This document shows, piece by piece, positions 26,086 to 35,536 of a DNA stretch of 64,000 nt. Made by a program: the position numbers and the translations under genes. This stretch comes from an uncultured Chitinophagaceae bacterium. Lineage in GTDB: Bacteria; Bacteroidota; Bacteroidia; Chitinophagales; Chitinophagaceae. The first letter of the stretch is position 1. The number at the start of each line of letters is the position of its first letter. The stretch covers positions 349,898-413,897 of the forward strand of contig CAKZFX010000009.1 in NCBI GenBank assembly GCA_936908745.1, written 5' to 3'. A model generated the notes under the pieces. It saw nothing but the letters and a program-made list of their open reading frames with translations, searched no databases and was not told the origin of the DNA.

Positions 26086-26528
26086 ATCGCTTTCAATGAA
26101 ATTTTTAATTGAGTGGTTTCAATTGTTATCGGAAATGTCCGGAGCTTACTATCTGCCGGGCCGCCCTGTACTGTTCCATTATTAGTAAACTCACTGCCAT
26201 GTGCAGGGCATTGCAGCTTATCGCCAAACACCTGCAACTCTGCACCCTGGTGTGTGCATTGCATCCAGAGGGCGGTGTATTCATTTTCATTGATACGATA
26301 GACACAGATAGGATATTGCAGAATATCATTCTGTACTACCACATATTTTTTATAATGCTTTTCATTGCCTGCTTTTGTTTCAAAGTCGGTTAGCGGTACA
26401 ATTAAATCATCGCCAGCAATTTTGCCACCTATTATTTTTGCAGCAGTACAGCTTTGCAACAAGGTAGTAATAGCTGCACCGCCTATGCAGGCAAAGCCAC
26501 AGCTTTTTATAAAATCTTTTCTGTCCAT
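26082..26528 (-). CDS. Rieske [2Fe-2S] lipoprotein-like protein
   Basis: A 148-residue protein with the Rieske ligands C91/H93 in QCTHQGAEL and C107/H110 in QCPAHGSEF. The N-terminus has MDRKDFIKSCGFACIGGAA...LLQSC, which looks like a signal with a lipobox Cys27. It should hand electrons between a periplasmic donor and the di-heme protein encoded upstream by 5 nt. Ligands are all present. Confidence 0.88.
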   Translation of the reverse strand: MDRKDFIKSCGFACIGGAAITTLLQSCTAAKIIGGKIAGDDLIVPLTDFETKAGNEKHYKKYVVVQNDILQYPICVYRINENEYTALWMQCTHQGAELQVFGDKLQCPAHGSEFTNNGTVQGGPADSKLRTFPITIETTQLKISLKAI

Positions 26529-26533
26529 TGTAT

Positions 26534-27730
26534 TTACAGTGATTCTAAAAATTTAAGCAAGGCTTGTTTGTCGGCTGACGAAAGCAGGCTGAAATTATTT
26601 TTACTTGTTGTGGCTTCGCCGCCATGTAAGAGTATTGCTTCTTCAATGCTTTTTGCCCTTCCATCGTGCAGTAAAAAATACTGGCCGCCCTGTGAGTTGG
26701 GAGATAAACCTAAACCCCATAGTGGCGGTGTACGCCATTCACTGGTTTTTGCGCTGCCTTCTGTGTAGCCATCATCTAAGCCCGGCCCCATATCATGCAA
26801 TAGGAAATCGGTATAAGGATGAAATGTTTTATTGGATAATGGAGCTATGTTTGAGAAACCGGTTTGTAATGTTTGCTTATGGCAGCTTTCGCAACCGGCT
26901 TGCATGAAAACATTTTTGCCCTGAACAACGGTTGCATCATTTTGATTTCTTTGAATGGGTGCTTTCAGTGTTTGCAGGTAAAAGACAACATTATGTACCG
27001 TAACATCAGAAACTTCAGGGTCAATATTCAATCCGGTATAAACATCTTTTGGTTGAAACGTTGAAGTAATGCCAATGTCCTGGTTGTAAGCATTTACTGT
27101 TTGATGCAATAAATTATAAGCCGCAGCCTTTTTGCCAAAACGGTGAATGTACTTACCGTTTCTTGGAATAGAATTTGAAAACGGTGTAATGAACGATGGC
27201 AAAAATTCATAGTTGGGCACACCGCTAATACCATCACCATTCGCATCGTTAGGGTCAGCCATTAACAATATATCTGCATCGGAGACCAATTCAAGAAACC
27301 CTAAACCGGTGTTGGCAGGCGGTGTAAACTTTGAAAACGCAGCACCTGCAGGTATCTGTTCCGTCGTATAACCGGGCAATGCCCTGTTTTGTAATTGCGG
27401 GCCTCCCAAATGCAGGAATTGGTTACCTGTACTGTCAGTCTGCCCAAACCTCGTAAGGGTAGTAAAAGGATGCCCTTTACCATCACCAGCATGGCAACTG
27501 CCGCAACTGGTGGCTACAAAGATGGAGCCTAAACCCGTCTGAGAAGTGAATACTTCGTCATTAAAGGCCACATCACCCGCCAGGAACCTTCTGTTCTCCT
27601 CATAGCTGAGCCCTTCAACAGGGCCATCTAATAGCTCATTGCCGGGTGGGGCTTTGGGCAACAGTTTTTGGCAGGCAACAATGCCCGTAACTACTAAAAT
27701 TAATGCTGATATAACTTTAAGTTTATTCAT
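26534..27730 (-). CDS. Di-heme c-type oxidoreductase (DUF1111 / thiol oxidoreductase-like)
   Basis: A 398-residue lipoprotein (lipobox Cys20 in TGIVACQ) with two CxxCH heme sites: SCGSCH (75-80) and GCESCH near 280. The motif GRFRLHDGRA-type segment appears as LLHDGRAKSIEEAI followed by HGGEA, characteristic of DUF1111 di-heme proteins. It is the first gene of the operon with the Rieske protein and porin, read from a divergent promoter opposite a DtxR-family regulator. Confidence 0.85.
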   Translation of the reverse strand: MNKLKVISALILVVTGIVACQKLLPKAPPGNELLDGPVEGLSYEENRRFLAGDVAFNDEVFTSQTGLGSIFVATSCGSCHAGDGKGHPFTTLTRFGQTDSTGNQFLHLGGPQLQNRALPGYTTEQIPAGAAFSKFTPPANTGLGFLELVSDADILLMADPNDANGDGISGVPNYEFLPSFITPFSNSIPRNGKYIHRFGKKAAAYNLLHQTVNAYNQDIGITSTFQPKDVYTGLNIDPEVSDVTVHNVVFYLQTLKAPIQRNQNDATVVQGKNVFMQAGCESCHKQTLQTGFSNIAPLSNKTFHPYTDFLLHDMGPGLDDGYTEGSAKTSEWRTPPLWGLGLSPNSQGGQYFLLHDGRAKSIEEAILLHGGEATTSKNNFSLLSSADKQALLKFLESL

Positions 27731-27756
27731 AATTCTACACAGGCAAAAGTAAATAA

Positions 27757-27792
27757 TTAGGCTAATTTAATACAATAATTAGACTAATCTAA
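27757..27792. promoter_or_regulatory. Two DtxR/MntR-like operator boxes in a divergent promoter
   Basis: TTAGACTAATCTAA (27779-27792) is an inverted repeat (TTAGA/TCTAA). A second, weaker box TTAGGCTAATTTAA starts at 27757. Their starts are 22 bp apart, two helical turns, on the same DNA face. They lie between the di-heme oxidase start (27730) and the regulator start (27842) and resemble the TTAGG..CCTAA sites of DtxR-like proteins. Confidence 0.65.
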
Positions 27793-27841
27793 TTATATTT
27801 TTCTACTTGTTTCATTATCTTCATATAAATATTTAACAACC

Positions 27842-28501
27842 GTGCATTCATTTACAGAAGAAAACTATCTAAAAGCCATTTATAAATTGCAGGAAACCAA
27901 CGGTGAAGTAGTAGCTACTTCCGCTCTTGCCCAGGTAATGGGGGTGCATGCCCCATCTGTAACTGATATGCTTAAAAGAATGGCCGGGAAAAAACTGGTA
28001 ACCTATCAAAAATCAAAAGGCTTTAAACTAACAGAAAAAGGTAAACAAGTAGCTGTGGGTATTATTCGTAACCATCGGCTTTGGGAAGTGTTCCTCGTTG
28101 ACAAATTGGGGTATAAATGGGATGAAGTGCATGACCTTGCCGAACAATTAGAGCATATACACAGCGAAGACCTCACTAACAAATTAGATAAGTTCCTGGG
28201 CTTCCCCAAAGCCGACCCACATGGCGACCCGATACCAGATGCCAATGGGGTTCTTCCTAAATCAAAAGCTGTCTTGCTATCTACTCTTAAAATTGAGGAG
28301 CAGGGTACATTTACTGGTGTTACAGACCATACATCAGCATTTTTGAATTATCTGGACAAGGCAGGCATATCGTTGGGTAACACTGTAAAAGTAAAAGCCA
28401 TTGAAGAATTTGACCTGACCTATACTCTCCAGATAAAACCAAAAAAAGAAATTGTTATAAGTTATAAAGTTGCCAATAGTATATTGGTGAACATAGGATA
28501 A
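27842..28501 (+). CDS. DtxR/MntR-family metal-dependent regulator
   Basis: A 219-residue protein with an N-terminal winged helix (FTEENYLKAIYKL, SVTDMLKRMAGKKLV), a dimerisation/metal domain with HRLWEVFLVDKLGY, and E/H residues in EQLEHIHSEDL, followed by GFPKADPHGDPIP and a C-terminal FeoA/SH3-like domain. It starts with GTG. It senses Fe(II) or Mn(II) and represses uptake genes. It is divergent from the di-heme oxidase operon and likely controls it and itself. Confidence 0.9.
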   Translation: MHSFTEENYLKAIYKLQETNGEVVATSALAQVMGVHAPSVTDMLKRMAGKKLVTYQKSKGFKLTEKGKQVAVGIIRNHRLWEVFLVDKLGYKWDEVHDLAEQLEHIHSEDLTNKLDKFLGFPKADPHGDPIPDANGVLPKSKAVLLSTLKIEEQGTFTGVTDHTSAFLNYLDKAGISLGNTVKVKAIEEFDLTYTLQIKPKKEIVISYKVANSILVNIG

Positions 28502-28541
28502 ACACTTTTACATATCAATTCCAGTGAGTAAAATTGAACTC

Positions 28542-30770
28542 TTATTTAATACTAAATCTTGCACCTATATAAATCTCTCTGCCCCGTGTAGGCCCCCAAA
28601 CAGAAAAGGTATCAAAATAAGGGCTGAAAGGATTTTGCCAGCTTATGATTGGCTGTTGCTGCCTGAAGTCAAATATGTTTTCACAACCTGCATATACTTC
28701 AAACTGTTTCCATGTTTTGGTGAACTGTGCATTGACAAGGGTGAATGGTTTTGATTTTTGAGGCCGTTGATACTCCGCTGGATTAGCTGATGTATTGGGC
28801 AATTGCTGTACACCATACCAATGTACGTTTACATCTAAATGCCATTTACTTGTTAATGGTTTATAAGAAAGGGTTGAGAGAATTTTATGTGCAGGATTAA
28901 ACGGAAGATTAAATTTTCTTCCATTTACTTTACGATACACATCTAAATACACATAAGCAGCTTTGGCTTCAAAACGACTGAAAAACTTTGAATACGCTTC
29001 AACCTGGAAACCATCAGAAATTGATTTGCCAGTAAAATTAGAAATGATTGCTTTGGATGGGTTGGCATCATAATCAGGAAAAATCTGATTTTGAAATTGG
29101 GTTCGGTAATAATCAATGCTGATATATCCTTCAATATTTTTACCATCAAACTTCTGAGTAAAATTTGCACCAAAATTTAAGGCTCTTTCCGGTCGTAATT
29201 GTTCTGTAAAAACTATATCTCTTGAGCTAACCAGCAAGCCGATGTTTTCACTAAACAGATTTACGGTTCTCCATCCGGTACCTACGGATGACCTGAAGGT
29301 TGAACCTTCTTTTGTTTCATATTTAAGCAAAGTTCTTGGGGTAATATAAGTGCCGAACTGATTATGAAAATCTGCACGGATGCCGGTAATCCAAACCAAC
29401 TTATCACCCTTCCAGTTAAATATGTTTTCTGCAAAAATGCCAGGGATATTTTCAGTTCTTTTATACTTACCTGCAAAGGTTCTGTTTAATGGATTTGCTG
29501 TAAAAAAAATATCCTCATTCAAAGAAAGATGCCTGTAACTTATACCTGTTTTTATAGTGTGTTTTTCTTTGTACAATAATTCATACTGCAGGTTTGCATA
29601 CACATTTGTTTGATTGGCTGAATATTTTGTGGTACCAAAAAATGAGTGCTGGTTTTGATAAAATGAAGAGCCAATGAATGTAATTTTATGCTTATCGTTG
29701 AAACGATAACTGGTTTTTGTCCATAACTCCGGCTGTTGAATATTTGCAGTTTGGCCGTAAGCATTTGTTGTGCCTTTATCAGTCTTGATATTAAAGTTTG
29801 TTTGGCCGCCAATTCTTTGTTCATTCAAATAACGGATACCAATTCTTGAACTCCAGCCCCAATCCCTGTCGTTACCATATTTCCATTTATTAAAAATCAT
29901 GTACCGGGTAAGTAAAGGGAGGTCCATAAACTTATCATTATCCCTGTCAACTCTTTTTGCAGGCTGCACTGTATGAAATGCTGCAAGGCTACTCCATTTT
30001 TTATATTTAAAAAGATAGTTTGCATTCAGGTGTTTTTCCATAAAGTTGTTTGCATAAACATTGAGTAAGAGTTTATCCGTTCTGTCAGGCTCTTTGGTTT
30101 CTACGCTTATCTGACCACTGATGCTTTCAAAACCTTGAATTACCGAATTTGCCCCTTTAGAAATATAAATATTGTCAACCAGTGTGCCTGGAATGCTGCT
30201 AATGCCATAGGTATAGGAAAGCCCTTGTATCAAAGGCATCCCGTCAATTAATACCTGGTTGTAAACACCCGATAAACCAAGTATCCTTAATTCTTTAGAG
30301 TTTGTAATTACATTGGTAGTTTGTGGCTGAACTGAGGCTTGTGTTTCAAAGCAACCTGCTAAATCACAACACGCAGCTTTCTTTAATTCAACCTGCGTTA
30401 TTACCTCTGTTTTTACAGGATTGATTTCTGAAATATAAATACCGGGGCGTTTCCCTTTTACTACCACTTCACCTAACTCTTTGGTTCCTGTAAGCTTTAC
30501 TTCAATTGCATTTTCATTAGTGATAGTAAGAGTATCTGATTGATAGCCCACAAAACTGATAACTAACTTTTTAATTGATTCTTTCGGAAGTTGGATTTCA
30601 AATTGTCCGGCGCTATCTGTACTGGTACCAATAGCAGAGCTAAGCCAATGAACACTTGCACCTGTAAGTGGCTCATTATTTGAGTTTTTAACTTTTCCCT
30701 TTATTGATTGGGCTTCTGCTGTTTGATGCAGCATAAAAGCTGATATAATTAATAGAAATATTGTTCTCAT
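28542..30770 (-). CDS. TonB-dependent receptor, metal-associated
   Basis: A 742-residue outer-membrane receptor: signal peptide (1-20), carboxypeptidase-like regulatory domain (GKVKNSNNEPLTGASV), a TonB box region, plug domain (GLSGVYNQVLIDGMPLIQG) and C-terminal barrel ending YIGARFSIK. An unusual Cys motif KAACCDLAGCFET at 131-143 lies at the start of the plug. It likely takes up a metal or metallophore. It overlaps the TlpA-like gene start/stop by 1 nt and heads an operon with TlpA-like, HMA and Cys-rich proteins. Confidence 0.88.
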   Translation of the reverse strand: MRTIFLLIISAFMLHQTAEAQSIKGKVKNSNNEPLTGASVHWLSSAIGTSTDSAGQFEIQLPKESIKKLVISFVGYQSDTLTITNENAIEVKLTGTKELGEVVVKGKRPGIYISEINPVKTEVITQVELKKAACCDLAGCFETQASVQPQTTNVITNSKELRILGLSGVYNQVLIDGMPLIQGLSYTYGISSIPGTLVDNIYISKGANSVIQGFESISGQISVETKEPDRTDKLLLNVYANNFMEKHLNANYLFKYKKWSSLAAFHTVQPAKRVDRDNDKFMDLPLLTRYMIFNKWKYGNDRDWGWSSRIGIRYLNEQRIGGQTNFNIKTDKGTTNAYGQTANIQQPELWTKTSYRFNDKHKITFIGSSFYQNQHSFFGTTKYSANQTNVYANLQYELLYKEKHTIKTGISYRHLSLNEDIFFTANPLNRTFAGKYKRTENIPGIFAENIFNWKGDKLVWITGIRADFHNQFGTYITPRTLLKYETKEGSTFRSSVGTGWRTVNLFSENIGLLVSSRDIVFTEQLRPERALNFGANFTQKFDGKNIEGYISIDYYRTQFQNQIFPDYDANPSKAIISNFTGKSISDGFQVEAYSKFFSRFEAKAAYVYLDVYRKVNGRKFNLPFNPAHKILSTLSYKPLTSKWHLDVNVHWYGVQQLPNTSANPAEYQRPQKSKPFTLVNAQFTKTWKQFEVYAGCENIFDFRQQQPIISWQNPFSPYFDTFSVWGPTRGREIYIGARFSIK

Positions 30771-31279
30771 TATTTAATGATTTTTTGAGTTAGCAAAAGC
30801 TCACTGAGCTTTGCGAAAATGATTGTTTCATCGCCAGGGTTGAACCCGATTTTCTGCCAAATGATTCTGCCACCTGCATCAACTAACATCAGGTGAGGAA
30901 TTTCCTGTACACCCATAGAATTTTTTAGAGACTTTTTATAATCCCAATAGATTTCAAAAGGCCAGTTGCGGCGTTCAGCAAATTTTTTAATGTATTCTTC
31001 TGTTACCCCTGCATCAGTAGAAATAGCAACCAGTTTCACACCGGTTGAATCTTGCAATGATTTGTACTCAGATGAAATCGCAGAAAGTTCTGCTATGCAG
31101 AATTTGCACCAGGTAGCCCAGAAAGCAATTAAAACAGGCTTGTTTTTGTTTGGTAGTTCAGAAGCATACAGTTTAGTACCATTAATCTTTTTAATAAGTA
31201 CATGCGGCAGTGTGTCAGCTTGTGCATAGGCAAATGAGAAAAACATTAACAAGCACAAGCAAATGAATAGTTTTTTCAT
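30770..31279 (-). CDS. TlpA/ResA-like periplasmic thioredoxin
   Basis: A 169-residue secreted thioredoxin-like protein. Signal peptide MKKLFICLCLLMFFSFAYA, active site FWATWCKFCIAEL (CKFC), and EIPHLMLVDAGGRI with the cis-Pro loop. It should reduce periplasmic disulfides, possibly those of the neighbouring Cys-rich proteins. I chose ATG 31279, at the signal peptide; the frame is open eight codons upstream. Confidence 0.85.
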   Translation of the reverse strand: MKKLFICLCLLMFFSFAYAQADTLPHVLIKKINGTKLYASELPNKNKPVLIAFWATWCKFCIAELSAISSEYKSLQDSTGVKLVAISTDAGVTEEYIKKFAERRNWPFEIYWDYKKSLKNSMGVQEIPHLMLVDAGGRIIWQKIGFNPGDETIIFAKLSELLLTQKIIK

Positions 31280-31343
31280 TTGTTTGAGTTTAAGTATTGG
31301 CACAGGTGTTAAATACCTGTACCAATACCAGTTGTTAATTGCT

Positions 31344-31709
31344 TTAGTTTTTTGTTTTTACTTTATATGGCCGCTGGTCAGGGTGGTCGCAGCTTGCCGT
31401 ACCTTCAATAGCTTTTACCACTTCGGCATAAGATATTTTTTCGGTATCATACTTTATCTCAAAGCTTGTGGATGTTGACATTTTGCCGACTTGCTTACAA
31501 CTGCTTACGCCTTTCATTTTTTCTATATTGTCGGCAATCATTTTTAAATCGCCGGAGCAGGTAATGCCTGATACTTTTACAGTAACAGTTGTATCGTTAG
31601 GATTTGAAGTTTTTGATTGTGGGTTAGGGGTTTGGGCACAACTAACCTGTGCAATTGTGAACGACACTGCCAACAGCAATACCGATACACTGAAATATTT
31701 TGATTTCAT
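31344..31709 (-). CDS. Secreted HMA-domain protein with single motif Cys
   Basis: A 121-residue protein with signal peptide (ending VSCAQ) and a heavy-metal-associated domain. The usual GMTCxxC is GITCSGDL: the second Cys is missing. Other Cys residues lie in GVSSCKQ and TASCDHPDQ, so a different metal geometry is possible. It sits 64 nt upstream of the TlpA-like gene in the same direction and likely acts as a periplasmic metal carrier. Confidence 0.78.
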   Translation of the reverse strand: MKSKYFSVSVLLLAVSFTIAQVSCAQTPNPQSKTSNPNDTTVTVKVSGITCSGDLKMIADNIEKMKGVSSCKQVGKMSTSTSFEIKYDTEKISYAEVVKAIEGTASCDHPDQRPYKVKTKN

Positions 31710-31796
31710 TGAAATTATTTTAGCATTAATGAATAGCGAAACTGCCTTAATAAAATATATCAAAGCAAAAAATCTAATACCAGATAAGAAAATTCA

Positions 31797-32132
31797 TTAA
31801 GCTATCTTAGGCGGTTGCCAAAAGTCAGGAGCGAATTGCGAGTAGAAGTTTTCGGAAAATGGAGTAAAGTTATTTGAATATAAGTGAGGTGCCTTAATAC
31901 TTAAAAAAGAAGATGTTACCGTGAAGCTGCAAATATTACTTGCACATGATTGAAAAGGATTGCAATTATTGCTCGGGGAATTATTGTCACCAGATGATTT
32001 CTTTTCATCAGTAGTTTTGTGACAACCACCGCCACAACATTGAGTTGATTGTTTTTGCTTCAACAATGCCAAAGCTGGTTGCACTGAAAGGAACAACACT
32101 CCAAAAGCCATTATTGAAGCAAATATTTTCAT
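31797..32132 (-). CDS. Cys-rich secreted small protein with WQPPKI tail
   Basis: A 111-residue secreted protein: signal peptide, a Cys-rich segment (QCCGGGCHKTT), then NPFQSCASNICSF and a conserved C-terminus DFWQPPKIA. The protein at 49216-49536 ends SIWQPPKLS and has the same layout; both precede metal operons. The family is DUF6660-like. A periplasmic metal-binding role is likely. It is the first gene of the TonB receptor operon. Confidence 0.65.
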   Translation of the reverse strand: MKIFASIMAFGVLFLSVQPALALLKQKQSTQCCGGGCHKTTDEKKSSGDNNSPSNNCNPFQSCASNICSFTVTSSFLSIKAPHLYSNNFTPFSENFYSQFAPDFWQPPKIA

Positions 32133-32310
32133 CCGAAGTGCAAGTTAATTAATTTTGAGAAGTTTTCATATAATTGCAATTTGAACCTCTTTTATACCAG
32201 ACAATTCATTTATAAAGGGTCAGGATGTCACATATTCCTTCTCTTCATCATTTTTTTTTTAATTTTACTCTATACGAATTTCCGTAAGCTATACTTTCTC
32301 CTGAGATATT

Positions 32311-32895
32311 TTACTTCACGCTTTCACTTAAAAGCAAGTTGACCTTATACATCTTATTAACTTTGTCAAATTCAGCTAAGTCGGTATTGTACCTGAAATT
32401 TTTATCAATAAAGTTTTTGAAGATTGAGTTAGCAGGAAAAATATTTTTCAAATTGCTAATTGTAAGCTTTTGAACCGGGGAATAAACGCCCAAACTGAAA
32501 TAATAATTCGTCACATTAGTTCTGCCCGTTGGTGGTTTTGAAACAATGTGTTTGTAGATAAGAATTTGTTCCCCGGCATTTAGTAAAAAAAGTTCAATCT
32601 TTCCTTTAAAACGAAAAACTTCATTTCTGCAATTTATATACCCGAAAATGTCATTTTTCAAAAGCGTTAGACTGCTGTCGCCTTTCTTAACTGTAATATA
32701 CTTCTTTGAAAAAAAATCATTCAGCCTGATTCTTGTATTCTTAATGTTGCAATTATTATCAAAAGAAAGATTCCCTTTTACAAAGTCATCACTGGTTATG
32801 TAAATTCCCCTTACCCGCTCTTTTTGTGAAAAAAGATTACATGAAATTATCAGAAGCATTATTGTAAATAATAGTTTCAATTTCTTGTTGTGCAT
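32311..32895 (-). CDS. Secreted hypothetical protein
   Basis: A 194-residue protein with a signal peptide (LKLLFTIMLLIISCNLFSQ) and a beta-rich remainder (RVRGIYITSDDFVKGNLSF). I see no known motif. It lies 9 nt after the P1B ATPase gene on the same strand, so it is probably in that operon. The 178 bp beyond its stop hold no gene I can see. Confidence 0.6.
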   Translation of the reverse strand: MHNKKLKLLFTIMLLIISCNLFSQKERVRGIYITSDDFVKGNLSFDNNCNIKNTRIRLNDFFSKKYITVKKGDSSLTLLKNDIFGYINCRNEVFRFKGKIELFLLNAGEQILIYKHIVSKPPTGRTNVTNYYFSLGVYSPVQKLTISNLKNIFPANSIFKNFIDKNFRYNTDLAEFDKVNKMYKVNLLLSESVK

Positions 32896-32904
32896 TTGAG
32901 AAGT

Positions 32905-34905
32905 TTAAAATTTCATTCTTTGTATTCTCACAGCATTTAATATTGCCAGCATTGCTACCCCCACATCAGCAAATACGGCCTCCCACATTGTAGCCAGCCC
33001 GCCTGCACCAAGAATCAATACAATTAATTTCACACTAAATGCTAACCCGATATTTTGCCATACAATTTTTGTGGTTGCCTTACCAATTTGTATAGCGGTG
33101 GCTATTTTTGAAGGATGGTCAGTTTGTATAATCACATCTGCTGTTTCAATGGCAGCATCACTGCCCAGGCCACCCATAGCTATTCCCACATCACTCAAAG
33201 CAAGTACGGGTGCATCATTAATACCGTCGCCAACAAAAGCAACCACATTTTTTTTGTCCTTCTTTATGGCTTCTACTTTTTGTACTTTATTTTCAGGTAA
33301 TAAATCACCGTAAGCATTGTCAATGCCCAGGTGTTTGGCAACATTATCTACCACGGCCTGTTTATCGCCACTGAGCATAGTTGTTTTTACATTCAGCTTG
33401 TGTAAGGCATCAACAGCCTGTTTACTGTCTTCTTTTATTTCATCGGCTATAGTTAAATAGCCAGCCAGTTTTCTGTTAATGGCAACAATAACGATTGTAT
33501 CCACCATTTTTCTTAGCCCATCATTTACCGGCACTTTCATCATGTCCATTAATTTTACATTCCCGGCAAGTACTTCTTTGCCATTTACATCCCCCTTTAA
33601 ACCATGACCACTTATTTCTTCCAATTTATCTACCCGTAGTTTATCAAACCCATTTCCAGCATACTCAACCACTGCTTTTGCAACAGGGTGAGTTGATTTA
33701 GCTTCCAGTGCCGCAGCAAGCGGAAGCCATTCATCCTGGGCTATGTCGTAGCTCTCCACTTCCTGCACTTTAAAAACAGCTTTGGTAAGTGTGCCTGTTT
33801 TATCCATTACTACCTGGTTTATTTTTGTCATTAAATCCAGGTAGTTGGAGCCTTTGAATAAAATACCACTCCGGGATGCAGCGCCGATACCTCCAAAATA
33901 TCCTAATGGAATGGAAATTACCAATGCACAAGGGCAACTGATTACCAAAAATATCAAGGCCCTGTACAGCCATGTATTGAACACATAGTTCTCCACAAAT
34001 AGCCAGGGGATAAGCGTTATGCCTATAGCAAGGAATACAACAATGGGAGTGTATATTCTTGCAAACTTCCGGATGAATTGCTCTGTTTTCGCTTTCCTGG
34101 TAGTTGCATCTTGTACAAGTGTCAGTATTCTTGCAAGGGAAGAGTCGTTGAATAGTTTTGTTACTTTCAACTCTACTACTTTTTCCTGGTTAATCATTCC
34201 AGCCAGTACTGTTTCCCCTTTGGTAAAAGTGGAAGGTTTACTTTCGCCGGTTAATGCTGAAGTATTGAATGAGCTTCCTTCGCTTAACATTTCTCCATCC
34301 AGCGGAACTCTTTCACCAACTTTTATCTGAATGGTTTCGCCAACTTTTACAGTTTCAGGCGGGAGGTTAACGTAGATACCGTTTCTTAATACATCGGCGC
34401 TGTCTGGTCTTACATCCAGCAAGGCTTTGATACTTCTTTTAGCACGGTTAACCGCAGCATCCTGAAATAATTCTCCCACTGCATAGAAAAGCATTACGGC
34501 AACACCTTCAGGATATTCACCAATATAAAATGCGCCGATGGTTGCCACACTCATTAAAAAGAATTCTGTAAACACATCTCCTTTTATGGCCGTCTTTATT
34601 CCCTTTATCACTACGGGCAACCCTACCGGAATATACGCTACGATATACCATGTAAGACGTACCCAGCCTGTAAACCATGAAGGCGTTGGCTTAATCCAGT
34701 TGTCTAATGAAATACCTGCTATTAGAACAACAAAACTTGCAATAGCAGGTAACCAGGGTTTAAGGCCGTTGCCTTCTTCGTCACCATGGTTATGACCATC
34801 ATCTTTGTTATGCAGCGAAACCACTTTGGCTTCATTCACTTTTTCGTCAAGGTCGCAGCAGGCTTCCTGCTCTGCAATTTTTGTTTCATCATGTTTATGT
34901 GCCAT
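32905..34905 (-). CDS. P1B-type Zn/Cd/Pb-exporting ATPase (ZntA/CadA-like)
   Basis: A 666-residue metal ATPase. The N-terminus lacks an HMA domain but has a His/Asp/Cys-rich part (MAHKHDE, EACCDLDE, DDGHNHGDE). Core motifs: SCPCALVIS (CPC), DKTGTLTK, STHPVAK (HP), and GDGINDAPVLALSDV. The CPC type with C-terminal DVGVAM fits P1B-2 Zn/Cd/Pb transporters. It exports metal from the cytoplasm. It lies 10 nt after the NicO-like gene. Confidence 0.9.
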   Translation of the reverse strand: MAHKHDETKIAEQEACCDLDEKVNEAKVVSLHNKDDGHNHGDEEGNGLKPWLPAIASFVVLIAGISLDNWIKPTPSWFTGWVRLTWYIVAYIPVGLPVVIKGIKTAIKGDVFTEFFLMSVATIGAFYIGEYPEGVAVMLFYAVGELFQDAAVNRAKRSIKALLDVRPDSADVLRNGIYVNLPPETVKVGETIQIKVGERVPLDGEMLSEGSSFNTSALTGESKPSTFTKGETVLAGMINQEKVVELKVTKLFNDSSLARILTLVQDATTRKAKTEQFIRKFARIYTPIVVFLAIGITLIPWLFVENYVFNTWLYRALIFLVISCPCALVISIPLGYFGGIGAASRSGILFKGSNYLDLMTKINQVVMDKTGTLTKAVFKVQEVESYDIAQDEWLPLAAALEAKSTHPVAKAVVEYAGNGFDKLRVDKLEEISGHGLKGDVNGKEVLAGNVKLMDMMKVPVNDGLRKMVDTIVIVAINRKLAGYLTIADEIKEDSKQAVDALHKLNVKTTMLSGDKQAVVDNVAKHLGIDNAYGDLLPENKVQKVEAIKKDKKNVVAFVGDGINDAPVLALSDVGIAMGGLGSDAAIETADVIIQTDHPSKIATAIQIGKATTKIVWQNIGLAFSVKLIVLILGAGGLATMWEAVFADVGVAMLAILNAVRIQRMKF

Positions 34906-34915
34906 AAAACTTTAT

Positions 34916-35533
34916 TTAATGTAAAAAAAATGTAACAATGCCAATTATAATTAATATCATTCCGGTAATCCGTTTTTCGTTGTGTTCAATAAATTGCGAA
35001 TTCATCATCTGCACTCCTTTAAATGCAAGCATTACAAGAGTGATAATTCCAGTGATGCTGATTGCTGCATATACCATGGCCAGCAGTAGAATATCATCCC
35101 AACCATAGGCCCCTGCTGCAAGAAAAAGACTTTCCACTTCCAGGCAGGGAGACAGAAACATGGTTGCTGCGAATATAAGCACCCATTTAGTTTTCGATTT
35201 TTTATATTGCTGTACATCCTTGTTGGCAGCATGGTGGTGGTGCGGCAGGTTTACAGTAAAATAAATTAGTCCGAATATTATCAATAGTACCGGTGCAATT
35301 ACATGCACATACCCTTCATACTGATGTGCCAGTTTTGAACCCACCATTCCCAATGCAAAACCAATAATAACAGTGCCCAATACATGTGCAGATGCTGTGA
35401 TGGAAGCCACCAGCATCAATTCATACTTTTCCCATTTTTCCGACCTGGCAATTGCCACCAATGGCAACCAGTGGTTGGGGATAAGTGCATGGGTAATGCC
35501 TAATAATATGGTACCTGTTATAATGCTGTACAT
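34916..35533 (-). CDS. NicO/RcnA-like membrane transporter
   Basis: A 205-residue polytopic protein (about six helices) with GITHALIPNHWLP near the N-terminus and a His-rich cytosolic loop LPHHHHAANKD, features of Ni/Co exporters of the NicO/RcnA type. Its substrate here is inferred from the metal context. It follows the methyltransferase by 3 nt and precedes the P1B ATPase. Confidence 0.65.
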   Translation of the reverse strand: MYSIITGTILLGITHALIPNHWLPLVAIARSEKWEKYELMLVASITASAHVLGTVIIGFALGMVGSKLAHQYEGYVHVIAPVLLIIFGLIYFTVNLPHHHHAANKDVQQYKKSKTKWVLIFAATMFLSPCLEVESLFLAAGAYGWDDILLLAMVYAAISITGIITLVMLAFKGVQMMNSQFIEHNEKRITGMILIIIGIVTFFLH

Positions 35534-35536
35534 TTG

